A stretch of DNA of 27,271 nucleotides from Bacteroidota bacterium. GTDB lineage: Bacteria; Bacteroidota; Bacteroidia; Bacteroidales; Rikenellaceae. Made by a program: the position numbers and the translations under genes. Positions 14,209-23,025 of this stretch are shown here, one piece after another (the stretch's first letter is position 1; the number at the start of each line of letters is the position of its first letter). The DNA is taken from contig JAEZTA010000042.1 of the NCBI GenBank assembly GCA_023443765.1, forward strand, positions 1 through 27,271, read 5' to 3'. The notes under the pieces were generated by a model, which was not told the origin of the DNA, ran no database searches, and worked only from the letters and a program-made list of their open reading frames with translations.

Positions 14209-16896
14209 ATGATACGAAAAGGCCTATTCCTCGCGTGCGCCCTGCTTATTCCGGCGCTCCTTCTGGCAGCCAAGCCAGCCAAAAGCAAGGGAAAGAAAAA
14301 AGACAAGACCGAGCAGGCGGACACCACGTCGAAAAAGAAGGTGACCGATTATGAAAAACTATTCAAGGGCAAGAAGTGCCAGACCGCCAAAGGTATGGTT
14401 ACCCTGCACAAGGTCGACGGCGAAAAACTCTATTTCGAGTTGCCGATGTCCATATTCGGACGCGAAATGCTGCTGGGATCGACCGTTTCGGAGATCAGTT
14501 CCAACGACCACGGCGTGATCGGCTACAAGTCGAGCACCCCGCTCCACATTACCTTCACCAAGCAGGGCAAGGGCGTCCAGCTGTGCCTTGTCAACGACAT
14601 ATACAGCGGTGACGAGAAGGACGAGGGTATCCGGGAGGCCGTGCGCCGCTCGTCGATCCCCGGCATCTACCGCGCCTTCAAGATCGAGGCTTACAACGCC
14701 GACTCGACGGCTGTGGTGATCGACGCCACGAACCTCTTCATGGAGGACAACAGCGACCTCTCGCCGTTCGACCCCTACAGCACGTTCGGTTACAAGCCCT
14801 TCTCGCGCTCGACCTCGTTCCAGAAGTCGAACAGCCACCTGGGCGACATCAAGGCTTTCGACGACAACGTGACCGTGAAGAGCTACCTGAGCTACACGAC
14901 CACCGTCACCTACTCGAACGGCCCCGTGATCGGCAAGATCGAGGACAAGCGCGCCTTCACCGCCCTGGTGACCCGCACGCTGTTGCTGCTGCCCGAGGAG
15001 CCGATGCGTCCGCGTATCGCCGATCCGCGCATGAACATCTTCGTAACGGGTAAAGCCCGTTTCTCGGCCAACATGAACCGCGGTACGCTGCCCGTCTACT
15101 ACGCCCGCCACTGGCGCGTGGAGCCGAAGGACGTGGAGGCTTACAAGCGCGGTGAACTGGTAGAACCAGTGAAACCCATCGTCTTCTACCTCGACACCAA
15201 CCTGCCCGAAGCCTGGAAACCCTATGCAAAGGAGGGTATCGAGGAGTGGAACCACGCCTTCGAGAAGATCGGCTTCAAGAACGTCGTGCAGGTGCGCGAC
15301 TACCCCACCAAGGAGGAGGACCCCGAGTTCGATCCCGACAACCTGAAATATTCGTGCATCCGCTATGCACCGATCGCCATCCAGAACGCCATGGGTCCCT
15401 CGTGGGACGATCCCCGCACGGGTGAGATCATCAACGCTTCGGTGATGGTTTACCACGACATCGTCAAGCTGCTCAACCGCTGGCGTTTCCTCCAGACCGC
15501 AGGCGCCGATCCCAACGTCCGCACGATGAACATTCCCGACTCGATCATGGGCAGCGCCCTGCGCTACGTGCTCTCGCACGAGGTGGGCCACTGCCTGGGC
15601 TACATGCACAACATGTGCGCGTCGGCCGCCATTCCCATCGACTCGCTCCGTTCGCCTTCGTTCACGCAGAAATACGGCACGACCTACTCGATCATGGACT
15701 ACGCGCGCTTCAACCACGTGGCACAGCCCGGCGACTACGAGCGCGGCGTGAGCATGATGCCTCCCCGCATGGGCGTATTCGACGAATATGCCGTGAAGTG
15801 GCTCTACACCTACCTGCCCGACGCCAAGACCCCCGAAGAGGAGCAGCCCTGGCTCGACAGCCTGATCCGCGCGCATGCCGCCGATCCGATCTACCGCTAC
15901 GGCAAGCAGCAGGTGTACAACACGCTCGACCCCACGTCGATGTCCGAGGACCTCGGCGACGACCTGGTCCGCGGTGCGGAGTACGGCATCAAGAACCTCA
16001 AGTTCATCATGAAGCACCTGAACGAGTGGTACGGCGAAGACGACAACGACCTCACGGCGCGCGAATCAATCTACAAGTCTCTGCTCAATCAGTACCTGAC
16101 CTTCGTCAACCATGTCTACAACATCAAGGGCGGTATGATGATGAACGAGCGTAAGGCCGGCGACCCGCGTCCCTCCTATTCGTTCGTCGACGGCGACTAC
16201 CAGCGCCGCGCGCAGAAGTTCCTCGTCGACCAGCTCCACGACCTCGACTGGATCGACGATCCCGCACTGCTCAAGGAGCTGCCCCTGCAGGGCAACCTCT
16301 CGGTACGCGTACAGCGCCTGCTGGTATCGTTCATCACCGCAGACAAAGGCAGCTTCGGCCGCATGATCGACCCTGCCCGCAATGCATACTCGCAGTCGGA
16401 GCACGCCGACGACGCCATGAAGGGCATCTTCCGCAACACCATCCTGGGCCGGAGCACCACGCCGCGCGACCGCAGCAACCAGAACACCTATGTCGACTTC
16501 CTGCTGATGATCACACGCCTGATGCCCCAGTCGGGCAGCGGCTCGTCGAAGGGAATCGCCGACGACCAGCGTGCTTTCAGTTTCACCCCCTCGATCGACG
16601 AAAACGGCTGGAACATCAACACCGGCGGACTCTACGCCGAGGCTGCGGCAGGCGAAGACATGCTCACCACGCTGGAACACCAGATGGAAGCACAGTTGTT
16701 CAACGCCCCCGAGGAGATCAGCGGTTTCGGCTACTTCCGTTCGCTGACCGAGTCGCTCACGCCGCGCGACGCCATGTACTACGCACGCCTGATCCAGGTT
16801 CGCGACCTGCTGCGCCAGAAGCGCTACACGGGCGACACGGACACACGCAACCACTACGAACTGTTGCTCCACCGCATCGAAGGTGCTTTACAGTAG
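14209..16896 (+). CDS. Zinc-dependent metzincin metalloprotease (DUF5118-DUF5117-DUF4953 architecture)
   Basis: An 895-residue exported protein. A signal peptide at residues 1-21 is followed by a Lys-rich linker (22-45). The N-terminal segment YEKLFKGKKCQTAKGMVTLHK is typical of DUF5118, and DUF5117-like sequence follows to about residue 290. The catalytic part has the full metzincin motif HExxHxxGxxH: H457-E458-x2-H461-x2-G464-x2-H467 (HEVGHCLGYMH), with Met-turn M496 in YSIMDY. So it binds zinc through three His and uses E458 as general base. It should cleave proteins or peptides outside the cytoplasm. The place of action (periplasm or surface) is not shown; the signal peptide lacks a lipobox. 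It is 20 nt after fecR and 27 nt before a degenerate paralogue. Confidence 0.92.
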   Translation: MIRKGLFLACALLIPALLLAAKPAKSKGKKKDKTEQADTTSKKKVTDYEKLFKGKKCQTAKGMVTLHKVDGEKLYFELPMSIFGREMLLGSTVSEISSNDHGVIGYKSSTPLHITFTKQGKGVQLCLVNDIYSGDEKDEGIREAVRRSSIPGIYRAFKIEAYNADSTAVVIDATNLFMEDNSDLSPFDPYSTFGYKPFSRSTSFQKSNSHLGDIKAFDDNVTVKSYLSYTTTVTYSNGPVIGKIEDKRAFTALVTRTLLLLPEEPMRPRIADPRMNIFVTGKARFSANMNRGTLPVYYARHWRVEPKDVEAYKRGELVEPVKPIVFYLDTNLPEAWKPYAKEGIEEWNHAFEKIGFKNVVQVRDYPTKEEDPEFDPDNLKYSCIRYAPIAIQNAMGPSWDDPRTGEIINASVMVYHDIVKLLNRWRFLQTAGADPNVRTMNIPDSIMGSALRYVLSHEVGHCLGYMHNMCASAAIPIDSLRSPSFTQKYGTTYSIMDYARFNHVAQPGDYERGVSMMPPRMGVFDEYAVKWLYTYLPDAKTPEEEQPWLDSLIRAHAADPIYRYGKQQVYNTLDPTSMSEDLGDDLVRGAEYGIKNLKFIMKHLNEWYGEDDNDLTARESIYKSLLNQYLTFVNHVYNIKGGMMMNERKAGDPRPSYSFVDGDYQRRAQKFLVDQLHDLDWIDDPALLKELPLQGNLSVRVQRLLVSFITADKGSFGRMIDPARNAYSQSEHADDAMKGIFRNTILGRSTTPRDRSNQNTYVDFLLMITRLMPQSGSGSSKGIADDQRAFSFTPSIDENGWNINTGGLYAEAAAGEDMLTTLEHQMEAQLFNAPEEISGFGYFRSLTESLTPRDAMYYARLIQVRDLLRQKRYTGDTDTRNHYELLLHRIEGALQ

Positions 16897-16907
16897 TTTA
16901 ACTCAAA
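16897..16907 (+). repeat. Shared leader element, copy 2
   Basis: TTTAACTCAAA lies directly after the stop codon of the active metzincin and 16 nt before the start of the degenerate paralogue; it is identical to the element at 14194-14204. Their distances to the start codons differ (4 and 16 nt), so a ribosome-binding role for both is unlikely. Confidence 0.35.
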
Positions 16908-16923
16908 ACAGCGATCCGAAATT

Positions 16924-19554
16924 ATGAAACGACAACTGATATGTCTGCTTTCGCTGCTGCTCCTGTCGGGCGCCACGACGGCAACCGTCGCCAAGGATAA
17001 GAAATCCAAGAAAAAAGGCCAGACGACGGCTACTGCCGCACCCGCGAAGAAGCAGAGCGAATACGACAAGCTTTTCAAAGATAAAAAGGTAAAAACCTCC
17101 AGGGGAGGCATGATGACCCTGCACATGGTCGACGACCAGCTGCTCGTCGAACTGCCCCTGAAGATGCTCAACCGCGACATGATGCTCATGTCGTCGGTGG
17201 CCGAGATCACCGACCACACCGACAGCTACGTCGGTCTGTCGCCGCTGCGTCCGCTGCAGGTCAAGTTCGACACGATCAATCGTTCGGTCGTGTTGCGCCG
17301 CGACCGCAGCCAGTCGGTCGTGGGCGACAACAGCGAGGGAGTTCGCCGTGCGCTCGAACAGAGCAACATGCCGGCGATCCTCGGCTCGTACAAGATCAAG
17401 GCCTTCAATGCCGATTCGACAGCCGTCGTGTTCGACATGACCGACCTGTTCATCGGCGACGAGAGCCTTCTGACGGCCATCGACCCCCGCTCGGAGACCA
17501 AACTCGTACTGCGCGGCATCTCCTTCAACCAGAAGAAGGACCGCTCGATGCTGACCGACGTGGCCGCCTTCGAGGACAACGCCAACGTCACCAGCTACAT
17601 CACCTACGACAGCAAGATCGGCAAGACCTACAACAAGGTGACCACCGCGAAACTGGTGCGCTCGCTGGCCCTGCTGCCCGAGACGCCGATGCGTCCGCGC
17701 CTGGCCGACTTCCGCCTGCCGTTGAATGTGCTGGGTAAGTACAACTACCGTTCGGACTACAAACTCCTGGACCCCGTCTACTACGCCACGCGCTGGCGCA
17801 TGGAGCCATCGGATCAGGCAGCCTATGACCGCGGCGAAGCCGTGGAGCCGAAGGAGCCGGTTGTTTTCTACATCGACACCACCTTCACCGCGCAGATGAG
17901 TGCGGCGATCACGAAGGGCATCCTCGAATGGAACAAGTGTTTCGAGGCCATCGGCTTCAAGGATGCCATCCGCGTCAAGCCGTTCCCCGCGCCACAGGAA
18001 GACCCGCAGTTCAGCCCCCAGAACTTCCGCTACAACTGCATCAACTACGTGCCCTCGCTGACCGGCGACGCCCGTGTACGCACCTATGTCGACCCCCGCA
18101 GCGGCGAGATTCTCCGCACGACGGTCATGGTCTGCCACAACATGGTCTGGGAGATGCCGTTTGAAATCTTCGTCTTCACGGCGCATGCCGATCCTTCGGT
18201 ACGCCAGCGCTACATGCCCGACAGCACGCTTTTCGAGCACATCAAAAACCACTTCACGTGGCTGACGGGCGTCGACTGCTTCGGTATGTCGTACAACCTC
18301 ACCTCGTCGGCGGCTTTCCCGTCGGACTCGCTGCGCAACAACCCGGCCTTCACGCAGAAGTACGGCACGACGCCTTCGATGCTCGACATCGCCAAGTACA
18401 ACTTCATTGCGCCGATCGACGCCGTGAAGAAGGGCTACCGCATCACCCCGAAGGGTGTGGGCGAATACGACTACCATGTCGTGAAGTGCCTCTACAAACC
18501 CATCCCCGGAGCCAAAACTTCCGAGGAGGAGCTGAAGGTGATCGAAAAGTGGGTCGACGCAACGGTCGGCAACCCCATCTACCGCTATGAGAACGCCAAG
18601 GACTGCCCCGACTGCGGCGCCAACGACGTGGGTGACGACGACATCAAGAACTTCAAGTATGCCCTCGACAACCTGAAGTACTGCATGGAGAACTTCGACA
18701 CGTGGATCACCGACGAGGACGACCCCGAGTACCTCTACCGCAGCGGGCTGTACAACTACCTCTACCGCCGTTACAAGCAGTTGCTGACGCAGGTGGCCAT
18801 CACGGCCTACGGCGTGAAGACCTACGAGCGCAAAGCCAACGACCCGGTGCCCAACTACGAATTCACCTCGTACAAGGACCAGAAGGAGGCCCTCGACATC
18901 CTCTACGCCCACCGCTACATGCCCGACTGGGTATGCCGCCCCGAACTGGTAAGCCTGATGGGCATTCAGCGCGAGCGCATCGAGGAGCACAAGGACTATG
19001 TACAGTTGCTGATGACCGCCACGGCCACCCGCCTGTTCGTCTACGAAGGACAGGGTAAGGACCATTTCGACCACCAGCGCTACATCCGCTACATGTTCGA
19101 CAAGCTCTTCGAGAAGACCCGCAAGGGCCAGCGGCTCGCCGACGAGGACTTCTACTACCAGATGAACTTCGCCAAGACGATGATGGCATCGTCGAAAATA
19201 GTGGATCGCAAGGCCAAATACCAAAAGGGTTCGGCTTCGGCACTCACTGCATGGATCGTCGACGATCCGAAGGTCCTCGACTTCAGCGACCCCGAAGCGT
19301 GCATGAAGGCCGTGGAGGAGATGCCGCTGCTCTACACGGTGGACGACGTGAATTTCGGCCGCGACGAAGTGAGCGCCCAGTACGGAGCGCTGAAATACTG
19401 GCCCGTGCTGAACACGCAGTCGACGCGCCAGCTCTATTTCGGCATCCTCAAGGAGCTGCGCGGGGTCGTGAAGCCCTACATCAACAGCAGCGACCGCCGC
19501 ACCCGCGAACATTACCGCTTTATTTACGAGTCGATCAACCGGCTCCTCGACTAA
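16924..19554 (+). CDS. Metzincin-family pseudoprotease (catalytic and zinc residues lost)
   Basis: An 876-residue exported paralogue of the preceding protease: signal peptide, Lys-rich linker and the same N-terminal segment (YDKLFKDKKVKTSRGGMMTLH). The two proteins align through the active-site region, where both have SAA-x-P-x-DSLR and TQKYGTT. Yet HEVGHCLGYMH reads LTGVDCFGMSY (447-457): H457 becomes L447, E458 T448, H461 D451, H467 Y457, and only the Gly (454) and the Cys (452) remain. The Met-turn Met aligns with L487. Hence it should not bind zinc or cleave peptides as a metzincin. The frame is intact over its whole length, arguing for selection, not decay. A CPDCG motif (C561, C564) absent from the active copy occurs in the C-terminal half. 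Possible roles are inhibitor, chaperone, substrate-binding or scaffold for the active enzyme. Confidence 0.88.
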   Translation: MKRQLICLLSLLLLSGATTATVAKDKKSKKKGQTTATAAPAKKQSEYDKLFKDKKVKTSRGGMMTLHMVDDQLLVELPLKMLNRDMMLMSSVAEITDHTDSYVGLSPLRPLQVKFDTINRSVVLRRDRSQSVVGDNSEGVRRALEQSNMPAILGSYKIKAFNADSTAVVFDMTDLFIGDESLLTAIDPRSETKLVLRGISFNQKKDRSMLTDVAAFEDNANVTSYITYDSKIGKTYNKVTTAKLVRSLALLPETPMRPRLADFRLPLNVLGKYNYRSDYKLLDPVYYATRWRMEPSDQAAYDRGEAVEPKEPVVFYIDTTFTAQMSAAITKGILEWNKCFEAIGFKDAIRVKPFPAPQEDPQFSPQNFRYNCINYVPSLTGDARVRTYVDPRSGEILRTTVMVCHNMVWEMPFEIFVFTAHADPSVRQRYMPDSTLFEHIKNHFTWLTGVDCFGMSYNLTSSAAFPSDSLRNNPAFTQKYGTTPSMLDIAKYNFIAPIDAVKKGYRITPKGVGEYDYHVVKCLYKPIPGAKTSEEELKVIEKWVDATVGNPIYRYENAKDCPDCGANDVGDDDIKNFKYALDNLKYCMENFDTWITDEDDPEYLYRSGLYNYLYRRYKQLLTQVAITAYGVKTYERKANDPVPNYEFTSYKDQKEALDILYAHRYMPDWVCRPELVSLMGIQRERIEEHKDYVQLLMTATATRLFVYEGQGKDHFDHQRYIRYMFDKLFEKTRKGQRLADEDFYYQMNFAKTMMASSKIVDRKAKYQKGSASALTAWIVDDPKVLDFSDPEACMKAVEEMPLLYTVDDVNFGRDEVSAQYGALKYWPVLNTQSTRQLYFGILKELRGVVKPYINSSDRRTREHYRFIYESINRLLD

Positions 19555-19564
19555 GACTTTGAAG

Positions 19565-19600
19565 AATACCCGCCTTCGAAGTCCGAAGGCGGGTATTTTT
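19565..19600 (+). terminator. Hairpin terminator or attenuator between the metzincin pair and susC
   Basis: AATACCCGCCTTCG at 19565-19578 pairs perfectly with CGAAGGCGGGTATT at 19584-19597 (14 bp, 5-nt loop), followed by TTTAAATATTTTG. It begins 11 nt after the stop codon of the pseudoprotease, and susC starts 31 nt after it. The remaining space is too short for a full promoter downstream of the hairpin, so it may act as a partial terminator lowering susCD expression. Confidence 0.85.
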
Positions 19601-19631
19601 AAATATTTTGTTTCAAATAACCTGACAGCGT

Positions 19632-22600
19632 ATGAAGAAATTTTTACCCGACGGGCGTTTTCCCGGCAGACTGGTACGGCGGCTGGCCGTGCTGCTGGCA
19701 ATCTGTATCACGGGACTGGGCAGTGCCCGCGCGCAGCAAGCGCAGCCGACAATTGCAGTCGATTTCCGTAATGCCACCGTGCAGCAGGTCTTCACCTGGC
19801 TGGACAACCATTCGCAATACGATTTCGTGTACAACAACACGCAGATCGAATCGTTGCCCCGCGTCTCGATCCAGATGGCCCATACCACCGTGATCGACGT
19901 GGTGAAACTGTGCCTGCGTAACAGCAGCCTCAGCTACCAGATTCGCGGCAACATGATCGTCATCCGGCCCGCCGATGAGATTCGTAAGGGCACGGAAGAG
20001 GCCGTACAGTTCTCCGGCATAGTGTATGACGAAAACGGACTGCCGCTGGCAGGCGTAAGCGTCGTGCTGAAAGAGGCCGGACGCGGCGCCGTGACGGGCC
20101 CCGACGGCAAATTCGTACTCAAGTCGCGCCGCACGGACAACATGGTTCTCTCGTTCACGTTCCTCGGCCTGAAACCCCAGGAGCTGACCGTCTTCCAGAA
20201 CGGCAAGCAGTCGGTCAAGGAACTCGACCGGATCAGCATTCACATGGACCCGCAGGCGAACGAGATCGCCAACGTCGTGGTTACGGGTATCCTGAACATC
20301 GCCCAGAAATCGTTCACGGGTTCGTCGACGACCATCACGGGCGAGCAGCTCAAGACCGTGGCTCCCTCGGGCAACCCACTCAGCGCCATCCAGATCTTCG
20401 AGCCGTCGTTCCGCATCACCGAGAACCTCGACATGGGATCGAACCCCAACGCCCTGCCTGAAATGTACGTCCGCGGACGTTCGGGCATCGGCACGCCGGT
20501 ACTCGACGAGAGCCTCACCTCGGAGCATGCCCTGAAAAACGACCCGAACCTCCCGATCTTCATGCTCGACGGATATGAGGTTTCGATGGAGAAAATCTAC
20601 GACCTCGACATCGAGCGCATCGATACCTACACGATCCTCAAAGACGCTGCGGCCACAGCCATGTACGGTTCGCGTGCAGCGAACGGCGTCATCGTCATCA
20701 CGACCAAGAGCTTCACCAACGGCCGCCTGAACGTAAGTTACAGCGGCAACTTCACGATCAACGCCCCCGACCTGTCGAGCTACAACCTGATGAACGCCCG
20801 CGAAAAGCTCGAAGCCGAGCGGCTGGCAGGCTATTACGACACAGACGACCCGACCCAGATCGCCACCAAACTCAAGGAGTACAACGGCAAGTTGCAGAAC
20901 ATCGAGCGCGGCATCGAGACCGACTGGCTCGCCCTGCCCCTGCGCACGTCGTTCAGCCACAAGCACTCGATCGGCATCTCCGGCGGCGCCGACGCATTCC
21001 GCTACGGGATCGACCTGATGTACGACGACCAGGAAGGCGTCATGAAGGGGCTGAACCGCAAAAAGATGGAAGCGTCCCTCAACCTGCAATACCAGTACAA
21101 GGGCCTCACGTTCCGCAACCAGATGACTACCACGCTGGTCAATTCGCACGAGTCGCCTTACGGAACTTATTCGGAATATGTACGTATGAACCCCTACGAT
21201 ACCTATCTGGACGAGAACGGCAAGATCGGCATGAACATGACCACATGGCACAGCGGATCGGCCTACCGCAACCCGATGTACGACGCCATGCTGGGCAGTT
21301 TCGACAAAGGCAAGCGCCACGAATTCTACGACCAGTTCGACGTACGTTACTACCTCAACAAGAAGATCAACTTCAAGGCCAACATCGCGTTGGGCTATAT
21401 CGTCAGCGATTCGGACAAATTCACCGATCCCGCAGCAAGCAAGTTCAAGGATACGGAGAAAAAAGGACAGTTGGTGTCCTCGACACAGAAACAGTCGAAC
21501 TACGACATCAACCTGTACGGTTACTACAACGACCAGATCGGCAAGCACAACATCAACTTCGTCATCGGCATGAACATCCGCGAGGATAAGACCGACTACA
21601 AGGGATTCACCTACAGCGGATTCCCCGAAGGCGGATTCTCGGGACCGGGCTATGCCAAGGACCTCGATACGGAGAGTTACCTCGAAAACAAGAACCGCCT
21701 GTTCAGCGCCCTTTCGGTGCTCAACTATTCGTATAACGACATCGTTTTCGCCGACCTTTCGGGACGTATCGACGGCAGTTCGCAGTTCGGAGCGAACAAG
21801 CGTTTCGCCCCCTTCTTCTCGACCGGCGCGGGCGTCAATCTCCACAACCTGAAATTCTTCAAGGAGAAGACACCGTGGCTGACACAATTCAAGCTGCGCG
21901 GAAGTTACGGTATGACGGGTAAGGTATCCTTCCCCTCCTACGCCGCGCAGAACAAATATGTGATGATCACCGAGTGGTACTACCCCACCGGCGACGGTGT
22001 GCAGATCCGCTACCTGGGTAATCCCAACCTGAAATGGGAGCGTACGATCCAGACCGACATCGGTTTCGAGATGACGATCCTCAACGGCCTGTTCTACGCC
22101 AAATACAACTATTACATCAAGGACACGCACGACTCGGTGGCCGACATGACCATCCCCACCTCGTCGGGATTCACCACCTACAAGGAGAACGTGGGCCAGG
22201 TAGAGAACCGCGGACATGAAATCCAGCTGCGCAGCCGTATCGTCAACACCCGGAACACGATCATCAACCTGATGTTCACCGGCGCATCGAACAAGAGTAA
22301 ACTCAAGAAAATTTCCAACTCGCTGAAAGCCTACAACGACCGCGTGAACGAGCATTACAACAGCGGCGCGGGCGGCCACGATGCACAGGCCACGCCCCTG
22401 CTGCGCTACTACGAAGGCGGCTCGCAGACGGGCATCTACGCCATGCGTTCGCTGGGTATCGACCCTGCAACGGGTAAGGAGCTATTCATGCGCCGCGACG
22501 GTTCGACCACCTTCAAGTGGGACCCGGCCGAAAATGTGCTGGTAGGCGATACCGAGCCCACGATGAGCGGCTCGTTCGGCCTGAGCGCCTATTGGAAAGG

Positions 22601-23012
22601 CTTTACGCTCGACACCTACTTCCTCTACGAATGGGGCGGACAGCGCTACAACCAGACGCTGCGCCAGACGATCGAGATGGCCGACATCCTCAACAGCAAC
22701 TGCGACCGCCGCGTGCTGAGCGACCGCTGGATCAAAGCCGGCGACGTTGCCCGCTTCCGCGACATCAAGGACTACAACACCGTGACGCGTCCCACCTCGC
22801 GCCTGGTCCAGAATTACAGCTACCTCAACATGTCGAGCCTCTCGGTAGGTTACGAGTTCAAGCGCGACATGATCAGCAAGATAGGCCTTTACCGCCTCAA
22901 GGTGCAGTTCAACTGCCGCGACCTGTTCACCGCCAGCTCGATTCAGATCGAGCGCGGCCTCTCGTCGCCCTACGCACGTTCGTTCACCCTCTCCGTCAAT
23001 GCATCCTTCTAA
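19632..23012 (+). CDS. SusC/RagA-family TonB-dependent outer-membrane transporter with STN signalling domain
   Basis: The 1126-residue TonB-dependent receptor should take up a substrate captured by the SusD partner. Signal peptide residues 1-34; STN domain at about 40-115 (VDFRNATVQQVFTWLDNHSQ, IVIRPADE), the module that contacts FecR; carboxypeptidase regulatory-like beta sandwich at about 125-200 (VQFSGIVYDENGLPLAGVSV); plug with the SusC signature KDAAATAMYGSRAANGVIV (in the run ending ITTKS) and outer barrel ending in an aromatic C-terminal residue (SVNASF). The STN domain pairs logically with the FecR protein of this locus. The start at ATG 19632 gives a full signal peptide. It follows a terminator-like hairpin, and susD begins 13 nt after its stop. 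The substrate cannot be read from the sequence. Confidence 0.96.
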   Translation: MKKFLPDGRFPGRLVRRLAVLLAICITGLGSARAQQAQPTIAVDFRNATVQQVFTWLDNHSQYDFVYNNTQIESLPRVSIQMAHTTVIDVVKLCLRNSSLSYQIRGNMIVIRPADEIRKGTEEAVQFSGIVYDENGLPLAGVSVVLKEAGRGAVTGPDGKFVLKSRRTDNMVLSFTFLGLKPQELTVFQNGKQSVKELDRISIHMDPQANEIANVVVTGILNIAQKSFTGSSTTITGEQLKTVAPSGNPLSAIQIFEPSFRITENLDMGSNPNALPEMYVRGRSGIGTPVLDESLTSEHALKNDPNLPIFMLDGYEVSMEKIYDLDIERIDTYTILKDAAATAMYGSRAANGVIVITTKSFTNGRLNVSYSGNFTINAPDLSSYNLMNAREKLEAERLAGYYDTDDPTQIATKLKEYNGKLQNIERGIETDWLALPLRTSFSHKHSIGISGGADAFRYGIDLMYDDQEGVMKGLNRKKMEASLNLQYQYKGLTFRNQMTTTLVNSHESPYGTYSEYVRMNPYDTYLDENGKIGMNMTTWHSGSAYRNPMYDAMLGSFDKGKRHEFYDQFDVRYYLNKKINFKANIALGYIVSDSDKFTDPAASKFKDTEKKGQLVSSTQKQSNYDINLYGYYNDQIGKHNINFVIGMNIREDKTDYKGFTYSGFPEGGFSGPGYAKDLDTESYLENKNRLFSALSVLNYSYNDIVFADLSGRIDGSSQFGANKRFAPFFSTGAGVNLHNLKFFKEKTPWLTQFKLRGSYGMTGKVSFPSYAAQNKYVMITEWYYPTGDGVQIRYLGNPNLKWERTIQTDIGFEMTILNGLFYAKYNYYIKDTHDSVADMTIPTSSGFTTYKENVGQVENRGHEIQLRSRIVNTRNTIINLMFTGASNKSKLKKISNSLKAYNDRVNEHYNSGAGGHDAQATPLLRYYEGGSQTGIYAMRSLGIDPATGKELFMRRDGSTTFKWDPAENVLVGDTEPTMSGSFGLSAYWKGFTLDTYFLYEWGGQRYNQTLRQTIEMADILNSNCDRRVLSDRWIKAGDVARFRDIKDYNTVTRPTSRLVQNYSYLNMSSLSVGYEFKRDMISKIGLYRLKVQFNCRDLFTASSIQIERGLSSPYARSFTLSVNASF

Positions 23013-23025
23013 AAACGCGCGAATC

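Noticed and set aside
16903..19701. Very long open frame on the minus strand (over 900 codons) opposite the second metzincin gene
   Set aside because: It is a mirror of GC-rich coding sequence: its protein has low-complexity Val, Ala, Leu and His composition, no domain I recognise and no signal peptide, while the plus strand encodes a clear family member. Similar shadows lie opposite the TlpA-like genes, the RND pump, the first metzincin and susC.
22999..23025. Upstream in-frame ATG for susD overlapping the susC stop
   Set aside because: It would add nine residues before a normal lipoprotein signal peptide. The ATG at 23026 fits the family better.
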